Source: Candidatus Gemmiger avistercoris (GTDB lineage: Bacteria; Bacillota; Clostridia; Oscillospirales; Ruminococcaceae). From it: DNA of 64,000 nt. Made by a program: the position numbers and the translations under genes. This document shows positions 34,037 through 42,602 of the stretch, one piece after another. Where the stretch lies: the NCBI GenBank assembly GCA_019116705.1, contig DXBF01000054.1:29304-93303 (forward strand), in the 5' to 3' direction. The notes under the pieces were generated by a model that did no database searches, was not told the DNA's origin, and saw nothing but the letters and a program-made list of their open reading frames with translations. Each line of letters begins with the position of its first letter. The stretch's first letter is position 1.

Positions 34037-35512
34037 TTACAGCAATATACATATCAGACCGTCGCAGCCTTCGTTGATGATACGTTCCAGCGTTGTTTGC
34101 AGGCGGTTGCGCGCTTCCTGCGGCATATGCAGCAGTTTGGCCTGGACGCCCTCGCTCACCAGCTCATTGAGGCTCTTGCCGAAAATATTGGTGTTCCACA
34201 GTTTGCCGGGGTCTGTTTCAAAGTCGGCCAGCAGGCTGCGGATCAGTTCCTCGCCCTGCTGTTCGCTTCCCACGGTCGGGGAAAGTTCGGTGTGGATGTT
34301 GGCACGCATGATATGCAGGCTGGGCGCGCTGGCGGACAGCCGGACGCCGTATTGCCCGCCCTGTTTGACGATTTCAGGTTCTTCCAGTTTCAGTTCGTCG
34401 ATACCGGGCATAACGATCCCGTAGCCGGTAGCCTCCACCTGATCCAGCGCCGACCTGATCTTGTCATAGGCCCGCTTTGCCCGCGTCAGGCTCACGACGC
34501 AGGGCAGCAGGCTGGCTTCGTCCACGATCTCCAGCCCGGTCTGTTCGCCGAGTATGCGGTAAAAGATGTCCGGCGCCATGTTGGCTGCGATGCGCACCGT
34601 CCCGGTGGCCAGATCCATGCCGGTCAGGGAAGCGCCCGCGATATATTCGCAGTTCAGCTGCGGCCGCCTGCCCGCCACATCGGCCATCTTGCCGATCTGC
34701 CCGGCATATTCCAGCATGGCCGTATATACGGCACTCTGCAGCCAGTGCCCGGGCTCCAGCATCGTTACCCAGCTCGGCATATAAACGGCGATCTCCTGTA
34801 CAGGGAACTCATACAGCAGTTTTTGCAGCAGGCGGTCGGCGGTTTCGGCTGTCATCGTCACACAGTTGATGGGAAAAACCGCGTGATGGTAGCTTTCTTC
34901 CAGCTGCGCCGCCAGCTGCCGGGCTTCTTCGCAGTCCGGGTCGGCGCAGTTGAGCAGGATGATATAGGGCTTGCCGATAGCGTCCAGTTCCTCCACGATA
35001 CGGCGTTCCGCCTCGCAGTAGCCCTGCCGCGGCAGGTCGGCAACGGACCCGTCGGTGGTGACCACCACGCCCACCGTGGCGTGTTCCTGGATGACCCGGC
35101 GGGTGCCGGTCTCGGCCGCAAGGTCAAAGGGCACTTCGTGATCGAACCAGGGGCTTTTTACCAGGCGCGGCGCGTTGTCCTCCTCGTGCCCCAGCGCGCC
35201 GTCCACCATATAGCCGACACAGTCGATCAGTCTGGCCCGGAAGCTGCCGCCGCCGGAAAGTTCGATGTTCACCGCCTTCTCCGGGATAAACTTGGGCTCC
35301 GTCGTCATGATGGTCCGCCCTGCCGCCGATTGCGGCAGTTCATCGTTGGCCCGGGCGCGGCAGGCTTCATTCTGGATATGCGGCAGCAGCATCAGTTCGG
35401 AAAAACGTTTGATGAAGGTGCTTTTGCCGCTGCGTACCGGCCCGACCACACCAAGATAGATATCCCCGCCGGTGCGCTGCGCAATGTTCTGATAGATCTG
35501 TTCCTGGGTCAT
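34037..35512 (-). CDS. spoIVA: Stage IV sporulation protein A (SpoIVA)
   Basis: Cytoskeletal ATPase that polymerises on the forespore surface and forms the base of the spore coat. The 491-aa length equals the family's. Walker A is GPVRSGKST (Lys30), followed by LIDCVGYMVDGALGH and the TTDGSVADLPR segment. The C-terminus (GCDGLICILL) is the conserved membrane-targeting end that meets SpoVM. It follows the sipL-type gene by 13 nt and precedes yaaL-bofA. Confidence 0.96.
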   Translation of the reverse strand: MTQEQIYQNIAQRTGGDIYLGVVGPVRSGKSTFIKRFSELMLLPHIQNEACRARANDELPQSAAGRTIMTTEPKFIPEKAVNIELSGGGSFRARLIDCVGYMVDGALGHEEDNAPRLVKSPWFDHEVPFDLAAETGTRRVIQEHATVGVVVTTDGSVADLPRQGYCEAERRIVEELDAIGKPYIILLNCADPDCEEARQLAAQLEESYHHAVFPINCVTMTAETADRLLQKLLYEFPVQEIAVYMPSWVTMLEPGHWLQSAVYTAMLEYAGQIGKMADVAGRRPQLNCEYIAGASLTGMDLATGTVRIAANMAPDIFYRILGEQTGLEIVDEASLLPCVVSLTRAKRAYDKIRSALDQVEATGYGIVMPGIDELKLEEPEIVKQGGQYGVRLSASAPSLHIMRANIHTELSPTVGSEQQGEELIRSLLADFETDPGKLWNTNIFGKSLNELVSEGVQAKLLHMPQEARNRLQTTLERIINEGCDGLICILL

Positions 35513-35525
35513 GTTCTCCCCTCCC

Positions 35526-37076
35526 TTACAGCGCCGCCGGGATCAGAAGGCAGGCCGTTTCCGTGGTGAGTTCCTGCGGCGTCACACCATCGCGCTCCAG
35601 ATGATTGGCAGCCGCCAGGTCCCTGCAGCGGGCGTGGTAGCGCTTTGCGATGTCGAACACACGCTCGCCCTGCCGTGCATAATAGAGATGCAGGGCCGGG
35701 CCGTCGCTGCCGTCCGCGTATTCCTCCCCCAGTTCCACCTCGCAGAGCGCTTCCCCGGTGACCGCCTGCAGCAGAAAGCCCGCGCACTGGATGGTCAGTT
35801 CCACCCGCAGCCGCGCCCCGTTCTTCCCGCTGTTGACGCGGGTGACGCAGGCGCCCATACAGGCGCAGGTATCGGCTACAGTGCCCGTCCAGCTGCCGCC
35901 CGGTTTCCAGGTAAAGGTTTTGTCATAGCAGGTCATTTCCCCGCGCGGATCGGCACACAGCACGTGGGCCGTGCCCTTCCCGGCCAGACAGACTTCTTTT
36001 TCCCCTTCTTTTTCATTCTCCACCGGGACGGCTGCCCCCAATGTCACAAAGCAGCCCACGACCGTCACGTCGGCGTCCGGCAGATCATCCTCCAGCTCTA
36101 TTTCCACGGAACCGTTGAGGTCCGCCGCAACATGCAGCAGCTTGCAGGAAGTCTGCACCGTCTGTGTCCGGCAGAGCGTGGAATAGGCGTCCGCCACCAC
36201 GTTACAGCGCACGGCGTGCCATACCTCCACATGCAGTTTCCAGGTCAGGTTCAGTTCCGCTTCTTCACTTCCTTCCGCCGCCGAGAGCGTGCAGGCCATC
36301 ACCTCGCCCCAGGTGATGCAGAGGTCCTCCTCGCCGACGCCCGTCATCTCCACCGTTTGCTGCACGGGGATCTCCGTCTGACGCACGGCCAGTTTTTCCT
36401 CATTCACCGGCTGGTAACAGATCTGTACCTGCAGCGTCCCCTGGATGCTGGCTTGCCCCGTTTGCAGGCTTGCGCCACCCGGCGCAAAGGTCCCGGCAAT
36501 ATCCAGAACCGTCTCCTCCGCCGCACCGGGCAGCGGGACCGTACGCGCCACTGTAAAGGTGCGTTCTTCCGCCGCTATGCGATGCAGCCCCTGCAGTTCG
36601 CGGGCGCGCTGTTCGATGCCGCAGTCCGCCAGAGAGGTCAGCAGCTCGCATTCCCGGGTGGCAAGCACCGCCCCGCACAAAATGTACGCACCGCGCAGGT
36701 CGATCCGATGCTCGCTGACAGCCCGGCAGTTGCAGTACTCGGTCTCACCCCAAGTCTGGGCCGGGCCTTCCATGTAACATCCGGCCGGGAGCTCGACCGC
36801 TTTTTCAAACGCAAATTTCTGTTCGGTGCGGTAGAGGTGGCAGCCCGGTTCATCGCTCTGATAATATACGGTGCACCGCAAATATCCTTCGCTTTGCCAG
36901 CGGGTTCCCGACACGCGGTTCTGCAGCAGGACCGGCTCGATCCGGCATTTTACGATCTTAAACACCGCAGGCAGGTAATCCGGGATCAGGATCTCGGTCT
37001 CCACGGGGAGTTCCAGCCTCGTTTCCCATCGGCCTCCATACGCCGCAATGGTGTCCTTGAACACCTTCAGTTCCAT
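35526..37076 (-). CDS. SipL-like DUF3794/LysM spore coat protein
   Basis: A 516-aa protein with repeated DUF3794 segments (including the regions near residues 25-120, 170-260 and 290-420) and a C-terminal LysM (YYARQGERVFDIAKRYH, about 460-510). In Clostridioides difficile, SipL has this layout and binds SpoIVA through LysM. Its place directly before spoIVA supports the same role. The start at 37076 has AAAGGGG 9 nt upstream; the frame is open further but not family-like. Confidence 0.88.
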   Translation of the reverse strand: MELKVFKDTIAAYGGRWETRLELPVETEILIPDYLPAVFKIVKCRIEPVLLQNRVSGTRWQSEGYLRCTVYYQSDEPGCHLYRTEQKFAFEKAVELPAGCYMEGPAQTWGETEYCNCRAVSEHRIDLRGAYILCGAVLATRECELLTSLADCGIEQRARELQGLHRIAAEERTFTVARTVPLPGAAEETVLDIAGTFAPGGASLQTGQASIQGTLQVQICYQPVNEEKLAVRQTEIPVQQTVEMTGVGEEDLCITWGEVMACTLSAAEGSEEAELNLTWKLHVEVWHAVRCNVVADAYSTLCRTQTVQTSCKLLHVAADLNGSVEIELEDDLPDADVTVVGCFVTLGAAVPVENEKEGEKEVCLAGKGTAHVLCADPRGEMTCYDKTFTWKPGGSWTGTVADTCACMGACVTRVNSGKNGARLRVELTIQCAGFLLQAVTGEALCEVELGEEYADGSDGPALHLYYARQGERVFDIAKRYHARCRDLAAANHLERDGVTPQELTTETACLLIPAAL

Positions 37077-37140
37077 GTTTGATAGCCCCTTTCCTTCACG
37101 TGCTTGGTTGACTGTCTGGTGCATCTATATGCGAAGGGGC

Positions 37141-37183
37141 AAAAAAATAATCCCTGCCAGGCGGCAGGGATCACAGAATTTTT
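37141..37183 (-). terminator. Terminator after spoVM
   Basis: Stem ATCCCTGCC / GGCAGGGAT (37150-37158, 37063-style partner at 37163-37171) with loop AGGC; on the minus strand TATTTTTTT follows. It ends the thiN-spoVM transcript before sipL. Confidence 0.8.
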
Positions 37184-37252
37184 TCAGACTTTAAATGCTG
37201 CACGAAGCAGCCAGCGCAGCGCGCGCGGGCAGCGGAGCACGACCACATGCAT
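37184..37252 (-). CDS. spoVM: Stage V sporulation protein M (SpoVM), 22 codons
   Basis: A 22-aa amphipathic peptide that I identify as SpoVM, the curvature-sensing anchor that brings SpoIVA to the forespore membrane. It begins MHVVVLRCPRAL and ends FKV. Compared with Bacillus SpoVM (26 aa), Pro9, basic residues 7 and 10, Leu12, Arg17 and Ala18 sit at the same positions. GAGG lies 8-10 nt upstream of the ATG. It directly follows thiN, as in Bacillus, and precedes sipL-spoIVA. Four residues shorter than the Bacillus form. Confidence 0.85.
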   Translation of the reverse strand: MHVVVLRCPRALRWLLRAAFKV

Positions 37253-37313
37253 ACCGTACACCTCACTTTCCCTGTTGGTGTACGCCATACTATGCAAGGG
37301 CGTAGCGCATGTG

Positions 37314-37946
37314 TTACCCGTCCGCCCGGGTCAGGACTACGAGGCCGTGCCCACCGCTGCATTGCAGCCGGGCCACCGGCTCGGTAAACTCGTTGCTGGT
37401 CCCCAACGGATAATCCAGTTCCGTCAGGGTCGCATTTTCCAAAGGATAATACACGCCGCGCTCAAATACGCCGGTCAGCGGCGCACCCAGCGCAAAAAGG
37501 GAGAGATACATCCAGTCCCGGCGCGGCAGTTCCAGCGGCTGCCCCGGCAGGAGGTAATGCATCTCGCTCCTGGAATCCGCCAAGATCGTCCTGACGCCGT
37601 GCAGCGATAGGAACAGCCCGGTAGACAGATTCGCCAGCATATGTTCCACCCGGGGGCCACCCAGCGCGCCAAGCATCACGACTTCCTCAAACCCGTGTTC
37701 CGCCAGCCAGCGGGCGGCGTACTGGGTATCGGTATCGTCCTTGACATGGGGCAGCACAATGGTGTCCCCCTCCGTGCGGGGCTGCGGGGCGGAATCAAAA
37801 TCGCCCACGATCAGGTCGGGGCGCACGCCGAGCGCCGCTGCGTTGCGGTACCCCGCATCACAGGCCACGATAAAATCCCCCGGCTGCAGATAAGCGGCCA
37901 TTTCCGGCCCTACCGGCACCGCCGACAACAACACTGCGCGTTTCAT
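37314..37946 (-). CDS. thiN: Thiamine pyrophosphokinase
   Basis: Makes thiamine pyrophosphate from thiamine and ATP. The 210-aa protein has FIVACDAGYRNAAALGVRPD, LIVGDFDSAP and KDDTDTQYA, the acidic/aromatic motifs of the catalytic domain, and a beta-rich C-terminal thiamine-binding domain. The start at 37946 overlaps the rsgA stop (ATGA). The order rsgA-thiN-spoVM matches Bacillus except that rpe is missing between rsgA and thiN. Confidence 0.93.
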   Translation of the reverse strand: MKRAVLLSAVPVGPEMAAYLQPGDFIVACDAGYRNAAALGVRPDLIVGDFDSAPQPRTEGDTIVLPHVKDDTDTQYAARWLAEHGFEEVVMLGALGGPRVEHMLANLSTGLFLSLHGVRTILADSRSEMHYLLPGQPLELPRRDWMYLSLFALGAPLTGVFERGVYYPLENATLTELDYPLGTSNEFTEPVARLQCSGGHGLVVLTRADG

Positions 37947-38815
37947 TTTTCCCACGCTTTCCGGGCGCTGGCCTCCTCGTACATAGCCAGGTAGCTGGCA
38001 TAACGGGAACGGCTGATCTTACCCTGTTCCACGGCTTCCCGCACGGCGCAGCCCGGTTCGCTGCGGTGGGAACAGCCCGTAAAGCGGCACTGCGGGATGC
38101 AGGGGGCAAATTCCGGGAAGGTCGTTTCCAGTTCTTCTTTGGGGATGCGGCAGAGTTTCTGCGCTTCCAGGCTGGCAAAGCCCGGCGTATCGGCCAGACG
38201 GCCGCCGCAGATCTCAAAAATCTCCACTTCGCGGGTGGTATGCCGGCCACGTCCCAATTTCTGGCTGATCCTGCCGGTCTCCCGCTTGAGATCGGGGGCC
38301 AGGGCGTTCAGCAGCGTGGACTTGCCCACGCCGGAATTACCGCAGAACGCGCACAGATGCCCCTTGATATAACGCCGGATCTCCGCCAGCCCCTCCCCCG
38401 TGGGGTAATGCAGCCGGATCAGCGGGATACCGCTGCCCGCGTAGGCCTGCTGCAGCTGGTCCGCAGCTGCCAGGTCCGCTTTGGTAACGACCAGCACCGG
38501 CTGCACGCCCTTGTAGACCGCCGCCGCCGCCAATTCATCCAGCACCAGCGTACTGGGGACCGGCTGCGTCGTGCTGGCTACAATGAATAAAACATCCAGA
38601 TTGGCCACCGGCGGGCGGATAAAAACGTTTTTGCGCGGCAGGATCTCTTCTATGACCGTGCCGTCTGCGGAAAGCTGCACATTATCCCCCGCCACCGGGG
38701 TGATGCCCCGTTTGCGGAAGATGCCGCGGGCTTTGCACTCCACGACGCCGTCCGGCGTGCGGACGTAGTAAAATCCGCCGATGCCCTTCGTGATATAACC
38801 CTTCGTTTCGCTCAT
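37943..38815 (-). CDS. rsgA: Ribosome small-subunit GTPase RsgA
   Basis: Circularly permuted GTPase in 30S maturation. The 290-aa protein has an OB-like N-terminal domain, the G motifs in permuted order (TKAD, then GNSGVGKSTLLN, then DTPGF) and a C-terminal zinc site (CIPQCRFTGCSHRSEPGC). Starts 1 nt after the prkC stop and overlaps thiN by 4 nt; translational coupling through the cluster is likely. Confidence 0.95.
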   Translation of the reverse strand: MSETKGYITKGIGGFYYVRTPDGVVECKARGIFRKRGITPVAGDNVQLSADGTVIEEILPRKNVFIRPPVANLDVLFIVASTTQPVPSTLVLDELAAAAVYKGVQPVLVVTKADLAAADQLQQAYAGSGIPLIRLHYPTGEGLAEIRRYIKGHLCAFCGNSGVGKSTLLNALAPDLKRETGRISQKLGRGRHTTREVEIFEICGGRLADTPGFASLEAQKLCRIPKEELETTFPEFAPCIPQCRFTGCSHRSEPGCAVREAVEQGKISRSRYASYLAMYEEASARKAWEK

Positions 38816-38816
38816 A

Positions 38817-40721
38817 TCAGATCGGGTTGCCTTCCGCGTCGCAGCGCGCGCCGCTCTCGTTCCACATCGAGCCGTCGGGCAGCTGGTGGATCTGGTGGCT
38901 GCCGTCGCTGCTCCACCACCAGCTCTCCTGGATCTGTCCGTCCCCGGTGTCGGGCGTCGGGGTCTCGACCGGCGTTTCGGGCACGCCGGTAGAAACCACC
39001 AGCGTGATGACGGCGCTGATGCGCACCTCCGACCCGGCGGCCGGACTCTGGCTCAGCACCGTGCCCGCAGGCTCGGAACTGGCCTGATCCACAGTGCGGA
39101 TGGAAACGTTCAAATCGCGCACATCGTTGCGCGCATCCTCAATGGTCTTGCCCGTCAGGCTGGGCACCATAACGGTCGACTGGGCTACGGCGCGGCTGGT
39201 GTATAAAATCACGGTAGAACCGCCTTCGACCGTTTCACCGGCGGCCGGACTGGAATAAATCACCGAGCCGCTGGCCACGGTGTTGTCCTGCATGGGCTTT
39301 TGCAGTACGTTCAGCCCCATATCCTTCAACGTCTGTTCGGCATCCTCCGCCACCATGTTCTTGGTTTCGGGAACCGTGACATACTGCGTACCCAGGCTCA
39401 CGGTCAGCGTGATTTTCTGGCCTTCCTTCACCGTGCGCCCCGCCTTGGGGTTCTGGCGGATGATGGTCCCTGCCGGATAGGAAGAATTGTATTCCTCGAT
39501 CACCTGTAAGTCCAGCAGCGTATTGTATTCCGAGGCGCGAAACTCATCCAGCGTCGTGTCTACAAAATTGATGATGGTGACGTCATCCCGGTTCGAGAAC
39601 AGCAGGTTGCTGGAATTGGTGAAGATCAGGTAGACAAGGATCGCGGCGCCGATCACGAAAGCGACCGCCATCCCGAAAAAGATCGGCAGGACCGAGAAAG
39701 GCTTCTTTTCTGCGGCTGCCGCAGCTTTTTTCCCCTTGCTGCGGCCCGGGTTGGACGTTCCGGCGCGGCGGGCCCCGCCCGTGCGGATGCTGCCGCTCTT
39801 CGGCCCGGGCTTTGCGTTGTTGACAACGCGGTTGATGTTCTTTTGCGGGTTATCCTGCATATTTCTGTACTCGTATTCAAACCGGATCGAAGGGTTGCGT
39901 TTAAATTCCTCGATCGCTTCCAGCATTTCTTTAGCGCTCTGATAACGCTTGTCCGGGTCTTTTTCCATCGCCTTTTCGGTGATCTGGCAGAGTCCCTGGG
40001 GTACATTCGGCGCCACCTGTGCAAGAGGCTTGGCCTTGTCCGAGATCTGCATGATCGCAATGGATACCGCACCGTCGCCGTCGAACGGCAGGCGGCCGGA
40101 GAGCATCTCATACAGCATCACGCCGACCGAATAGATGTCGGTGCGCGCGTCGGTCCTGTCGCCCTTGGCCTGTTCCGGGCTGATGTAATGCACCGAACCG
40201 ATGGCCTTGTCGCTGACCGTCTGGCTCTGCGCCCGGGAGAAACGGGCGATGCCGAAGTCCATCATCTTGATGGAACCGTCTGCCAGCAGCATAATGTTCT
40301 GCGGCTTTACATCGCGGTGGATGATCCCCTTGGAATGGGCATGCTGCAGCGCGCGCAGGACCTGGGTGGCAAAATGCACCGTTTCCTTCCAGGTCAGTGC
40401 GCCGCCGCGCTGCTTCAGGTATTCTTTCAGGGTGATGCCGTCCACATACTCCATCACGATATACTGCAGCCGGTCGGTCACCGACACGTCATACACCTTG
40501 ACGATGTTGGGGTGATCCAGGATGGAGATCGCCTTGGACTCGTTTTTGAAGCGGCGGACCAGTTCCTCATTGTCGAGAAATTCTTCCTTGAGCACTTTGA
40601 CGGCGATGGCGTTGCCGTTCTTTTCGTCCACACCGCGGTACACGTTGGCCATGCCGCCGACGCCGACGAGGCTTTGAATCAAATAACGGCCATCGAGCCG
40701 CCTTCCAATCAAATTATCCAT
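38817..40721 (-). CDS. prkC: PASTA-domain Ser/Thr kinase PrkC
   Basis: Membrane kinase sensing muropeptides or lipid II. Residues 10-270 are a Hanks-type kinase: Gly loop GVGGMANVYRG, Lys42, HRDVKPQN (Asp137), DFG at 155-157, SPEQAKG. A Lys/Arg-rich juxtamembrane stretch precedes a helix (about 342-368), then three PASTA repeats (about 378-590). The C-terminus ends in an unusual SWWWSSDG-containing tail of about 40 residues. It overlaps prpC by 8 nt, forming the usual phosphatase-kinase pair. In spore-formers PrkC can trigger germination. Confidence 0.96.
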   Translation of the reverse strand: MDNLIGRRLDGRYLIQSLVGVGGMANVYRGVDEKNGNAIAVKVLKEEFLDNEELVRRFKNESKAISILDHPNIVKVYDVSVTDRLQYIVMEYVDGITLKEYLKQRGGALTWKETVHFATQVLRALQHAHSKGIIHRDVKPQNIMLLADGSIKMMDFGIARFSRAQSQTVSDKAIGSVHYISPEQAKGDRTDARTDIYSVGVMLYEMLSGRLPFDGDGAVSIAIMQISDKAKPLAQVAPNVPQGLCQITEKAMEKDPDKRYQSAKEMLEAIEEFKRNPSIRFEYEYRNMQDNPQKNINRVVNNAKPGPKSGSIRTGGARRAGTSNPGRSKGKKAAAAAEKKPFSVLPIFFGMAVAFVIGAAILVYLIFTNSSNLLFSNRDDVTIINFVDTTLDEFRASEYNTLLDLQVIEEYNSSYPAGTIIRQNPKAGRTVKEGQKITLTVSLGTQYVTVPETKNMVAEDAEQTLKDMGLNVLQKPMQDNTVASGSVIYSSPAAGETVEGGSTVILYTSRAVAQSTVMVPSLTGKTIEDARNDVRDLNVSIRTVDQASSEPAGTVLSQSPAAGSEVRISAVITLVVSTGVPETPVETPTPDTGDGQIQESWWWSSDGSHQIHQLPDGSMWNESGARCDAEGNPI

Positions 40722-41463
40722 TGTTGACCTCCGTTATCTCCACGCCCATAAGCAAAACGGTGATATTGTCCTGGCCGCCCGCCTGCAGCGCACGGTCCAC
40801 AAGAATGCGGGTCGCATCAAAGAAAGGGACTTCCTGCAGGATCCGCGCGATCTCTGCATCCTGTACCATATTGGTCAGGCCGTCGGTGCACAAAAGCAGG
40901 ATATCCCCCGCTTCCACCTCACAGCGGTTGTATTCCGGCACGATATTGGCCGCCACCCCGAGCGCCCGGGTGATCAGGTTCTTCTGCGGGTGGAGGGTCG
41001 CCTGCTCCCGGGTGATCTGGCCGCTGTCCACCAGTTGCTGGACCATGGAATGATCACGCGTGATCTGCCGCAGCCCGCCTTCATGGTACAGGTAAGCGCG
41101 GGAATCGCCCGCGTGCACGATATGCGCAAGCCCGCTTCCCACATAGGCGCACACCCCGGTGGTGCCCATGCCCAGCATTTCCGGGTCGGAAGTAGCTTTG
41201 TCATACACGGCGCGGTTCGTCACATCGAACCCGCGCATGAGAAAACTCTTTTCCCCGCCCGGCTGCAGAAGGCGGATCTGCCGGGCAAAGTATTTCTGCA
41301 TGGTATCGGTGGCGATGCGGGCCGCCATACGGCCCCCGTTCACGCCGCCCATCCCATCGCAGACGATGCCCCAGGCTGTACCGCCTGCCATCTGCTGCGC
41401 ACAGTAGTTATCCTGATTTTCCTGGCGGCAGCTCCCGATGTCAGTGATCGCAGCGATCTTCAT
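40714..41463 (-). CDS. prpC: PP2C-type Ser/Thr phosphatase PrpC
   Basis: Manganese-dependent phosphatase opposing PrkC. The 249-aa protein carries the PP2C motifs ITDIGSCRQENQDN, VCDGMGGVNGG, GTTGVCAYV, HAGDSRAYLY, LLCTDGLTNMV and GGQDNITVLL. Metal-binding Asp residues are intact. It overlaps prkC by 8 nt and lies behind rlmN with a 44-nt gap. Confidence 0.95.
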   Translation of the reverse strand: MKIAAITDIGSCRQENQDNYCAQQMAGGTAWGIVCDGMGGVNGGRMAARIATDTMQKYFARQIRLLQPGGEKSFLMRGFDVTNRAVYDKATSDPEMLGMGTTGVCAYVGSGLAHIVHAGDSRAYLYHEGGLRQITRDHSMVQQLVDSGQITREQATLHPQKNLITRALGVAANIVPEYNRCEVEAGDILLLCTDGLTNMVQDAEIARILQEVPFFDATRILVDRALQAGGQDNITVLLMGVEITEVNNG

Positions 41464-41507
41464 TCAGGACGTTCCTTTCGTTGGTTACTCATTTCCCGGC
41501 CAAACAC

Positions 41508-42554
41508 TCATGTTGCCGCCTGTGCGTCCTCGCGCCGCAGCTGGCCGCAGGCCGCGCTGATGTCGGTGCCCAGGCGGCGGCGCACCGTGGCATTGACGCC
41601 CAGACGTTCCAGTTCATGCTGGAAGCGGCGCACATTGGCCTCGTCGGTAGCCGAGTAAGGGCTGCCATCCACCGGGTTGATGGGGATCAGGTTGACATGG
41701 GCCCCCATGCCTTCGATCAGGTGCGCCAGCTTCTGCGCCATGGCGGAACTGTCGTTCACGCCCCGCACCATCGAATACTCAAAACTGATCCGCCGCCCGG
41801 TCTCCTTCTGGTAGCGGCGGCAGGCCGGGATCAATTCCTCCAGCGGATAGGCGTCGTTGACAGGCATCATGCCGGAGCGGGTCGCGTTATCCGGCGCGTG
41901 CAGCGAGACCGAAAGGGTCAGCTGCAGATGCTTTTGGGCCAGCGCGTCGATCTTGGGCACCAGCCCGCAGGTGGACAGGCTGATATTCCGCATGCCTATG
42001 TTGAGCCCTTCGGGACAGGAGATGATCTCAAGGAAGTCCATCACATTGTCAAAGTTGTGAAGCGGTTCCCCGATGCCCATGAGCACGATGTGGGACACCC
42101 GCTCCCCCGAATCCTTCTGTGCGGCATAGATCTCCGCCGCGATCTCCCCGGGGGTCAGGTCCCGCACCCGGCCTGCCTGAGTGGAAGCGCAGAAACGGCA
42201 CCCCATCGCACAGCCGACCTGGGTGGAAACACAGACGGTGTTGCCATATTTATACCGCATCAGCACCGTCTCAATACAGTTGCCGTCGGCAAGCTGCAGC
42301 AGGTATTTGACCGTGCCGTCCCTGGACTGCTGCCTGCGGCGGATCGTTGGCGCCGCAATGGTGCATTGCGCCTGCAACGCCTCCAGGAACGCCCTGGGCT
42401 GGTCCGTCATCTGGGAAAAGTCCGTGACCAGCTTCTGATGCAGCCATTTGAAGATCTGCCTGGCACGGAATTTCGGCTGGCCCAGCCCGACGATATATGC
42501 CGTCAACCTTTCCAGCGTCAGATCCGACAGACAGATTTTTGCCTTGCCGTCCAT
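41508..42554 (-). CDS. rlmN: rRNA/tRNA adenine C2-methyltransferase RlmN
   Basis: Radical SAM methylase acting on A2503 of 23S rRNA and A37 of some tRNAs. The 348-aa protein has the cluster motif CAMGCRFCAS, GIGEPLHN, SLHAPDNATRSGMMPVN, and a catalytic Cys near the C-terminus (ISAACGQL). GGAG precedes the start. It has its own promoter in the end of rsmB as well as possible read-through. Confidence 0.96.
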   Translation of the reverse strand: MDGKAKICLSDLTLERLTAYIVGLGQPKFRARQIFKWLHQKLVTDFSQMTDQPRAFLEALQAQCTIAAPTIRRRQQSRDGTVKYLLQLADGNCIETVLMRYKYGNTVCVSTQVGCAMGCRFCASTQAGRVRDLTPGEIAAEIYAAQKDSGERVSHIVLMGIGEPLHNFDNVMDFLEIISCPEGLNIGMRNISLSTCGLVPKIDALAQKHLQLTLSVSLHAPDNATRSGMMPVNDAYPLEELIPACRRYQKETGRRISFEYSMVRGVNDSSAMAQKLAHLIEGMGAHVNLIPINPVDGSPYSATDEANVRRFQHELERLGVNATVRRRLGTDISAACGQLRREDAQAAT

Positions 42555-42574
42555 CCCGGCCTCTCCTTTCCCAA

Positions 42575-42602
42575 TCTATAGTCTAATCCAAAATTATGTC
42601 AA
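42575..42602 (-). promoter_or_regulatory. Promoter of rlmN (and perhaps prpC-prkC onward)
   Basis: Minus-strand TTGACA (42597-42602), 16-nt spacer, TATAGA (42575-42580). The -35 element lies within the last codons of rsmB. Confidence 0.6.

Noticed and set aside
37171..37362. A 63-codon minus-strand frame overlapping thiN's end and spoVM
   Set aside because: Basic, Cys-rich and in a different frame from spoVM; no ribosome site or family similarity.
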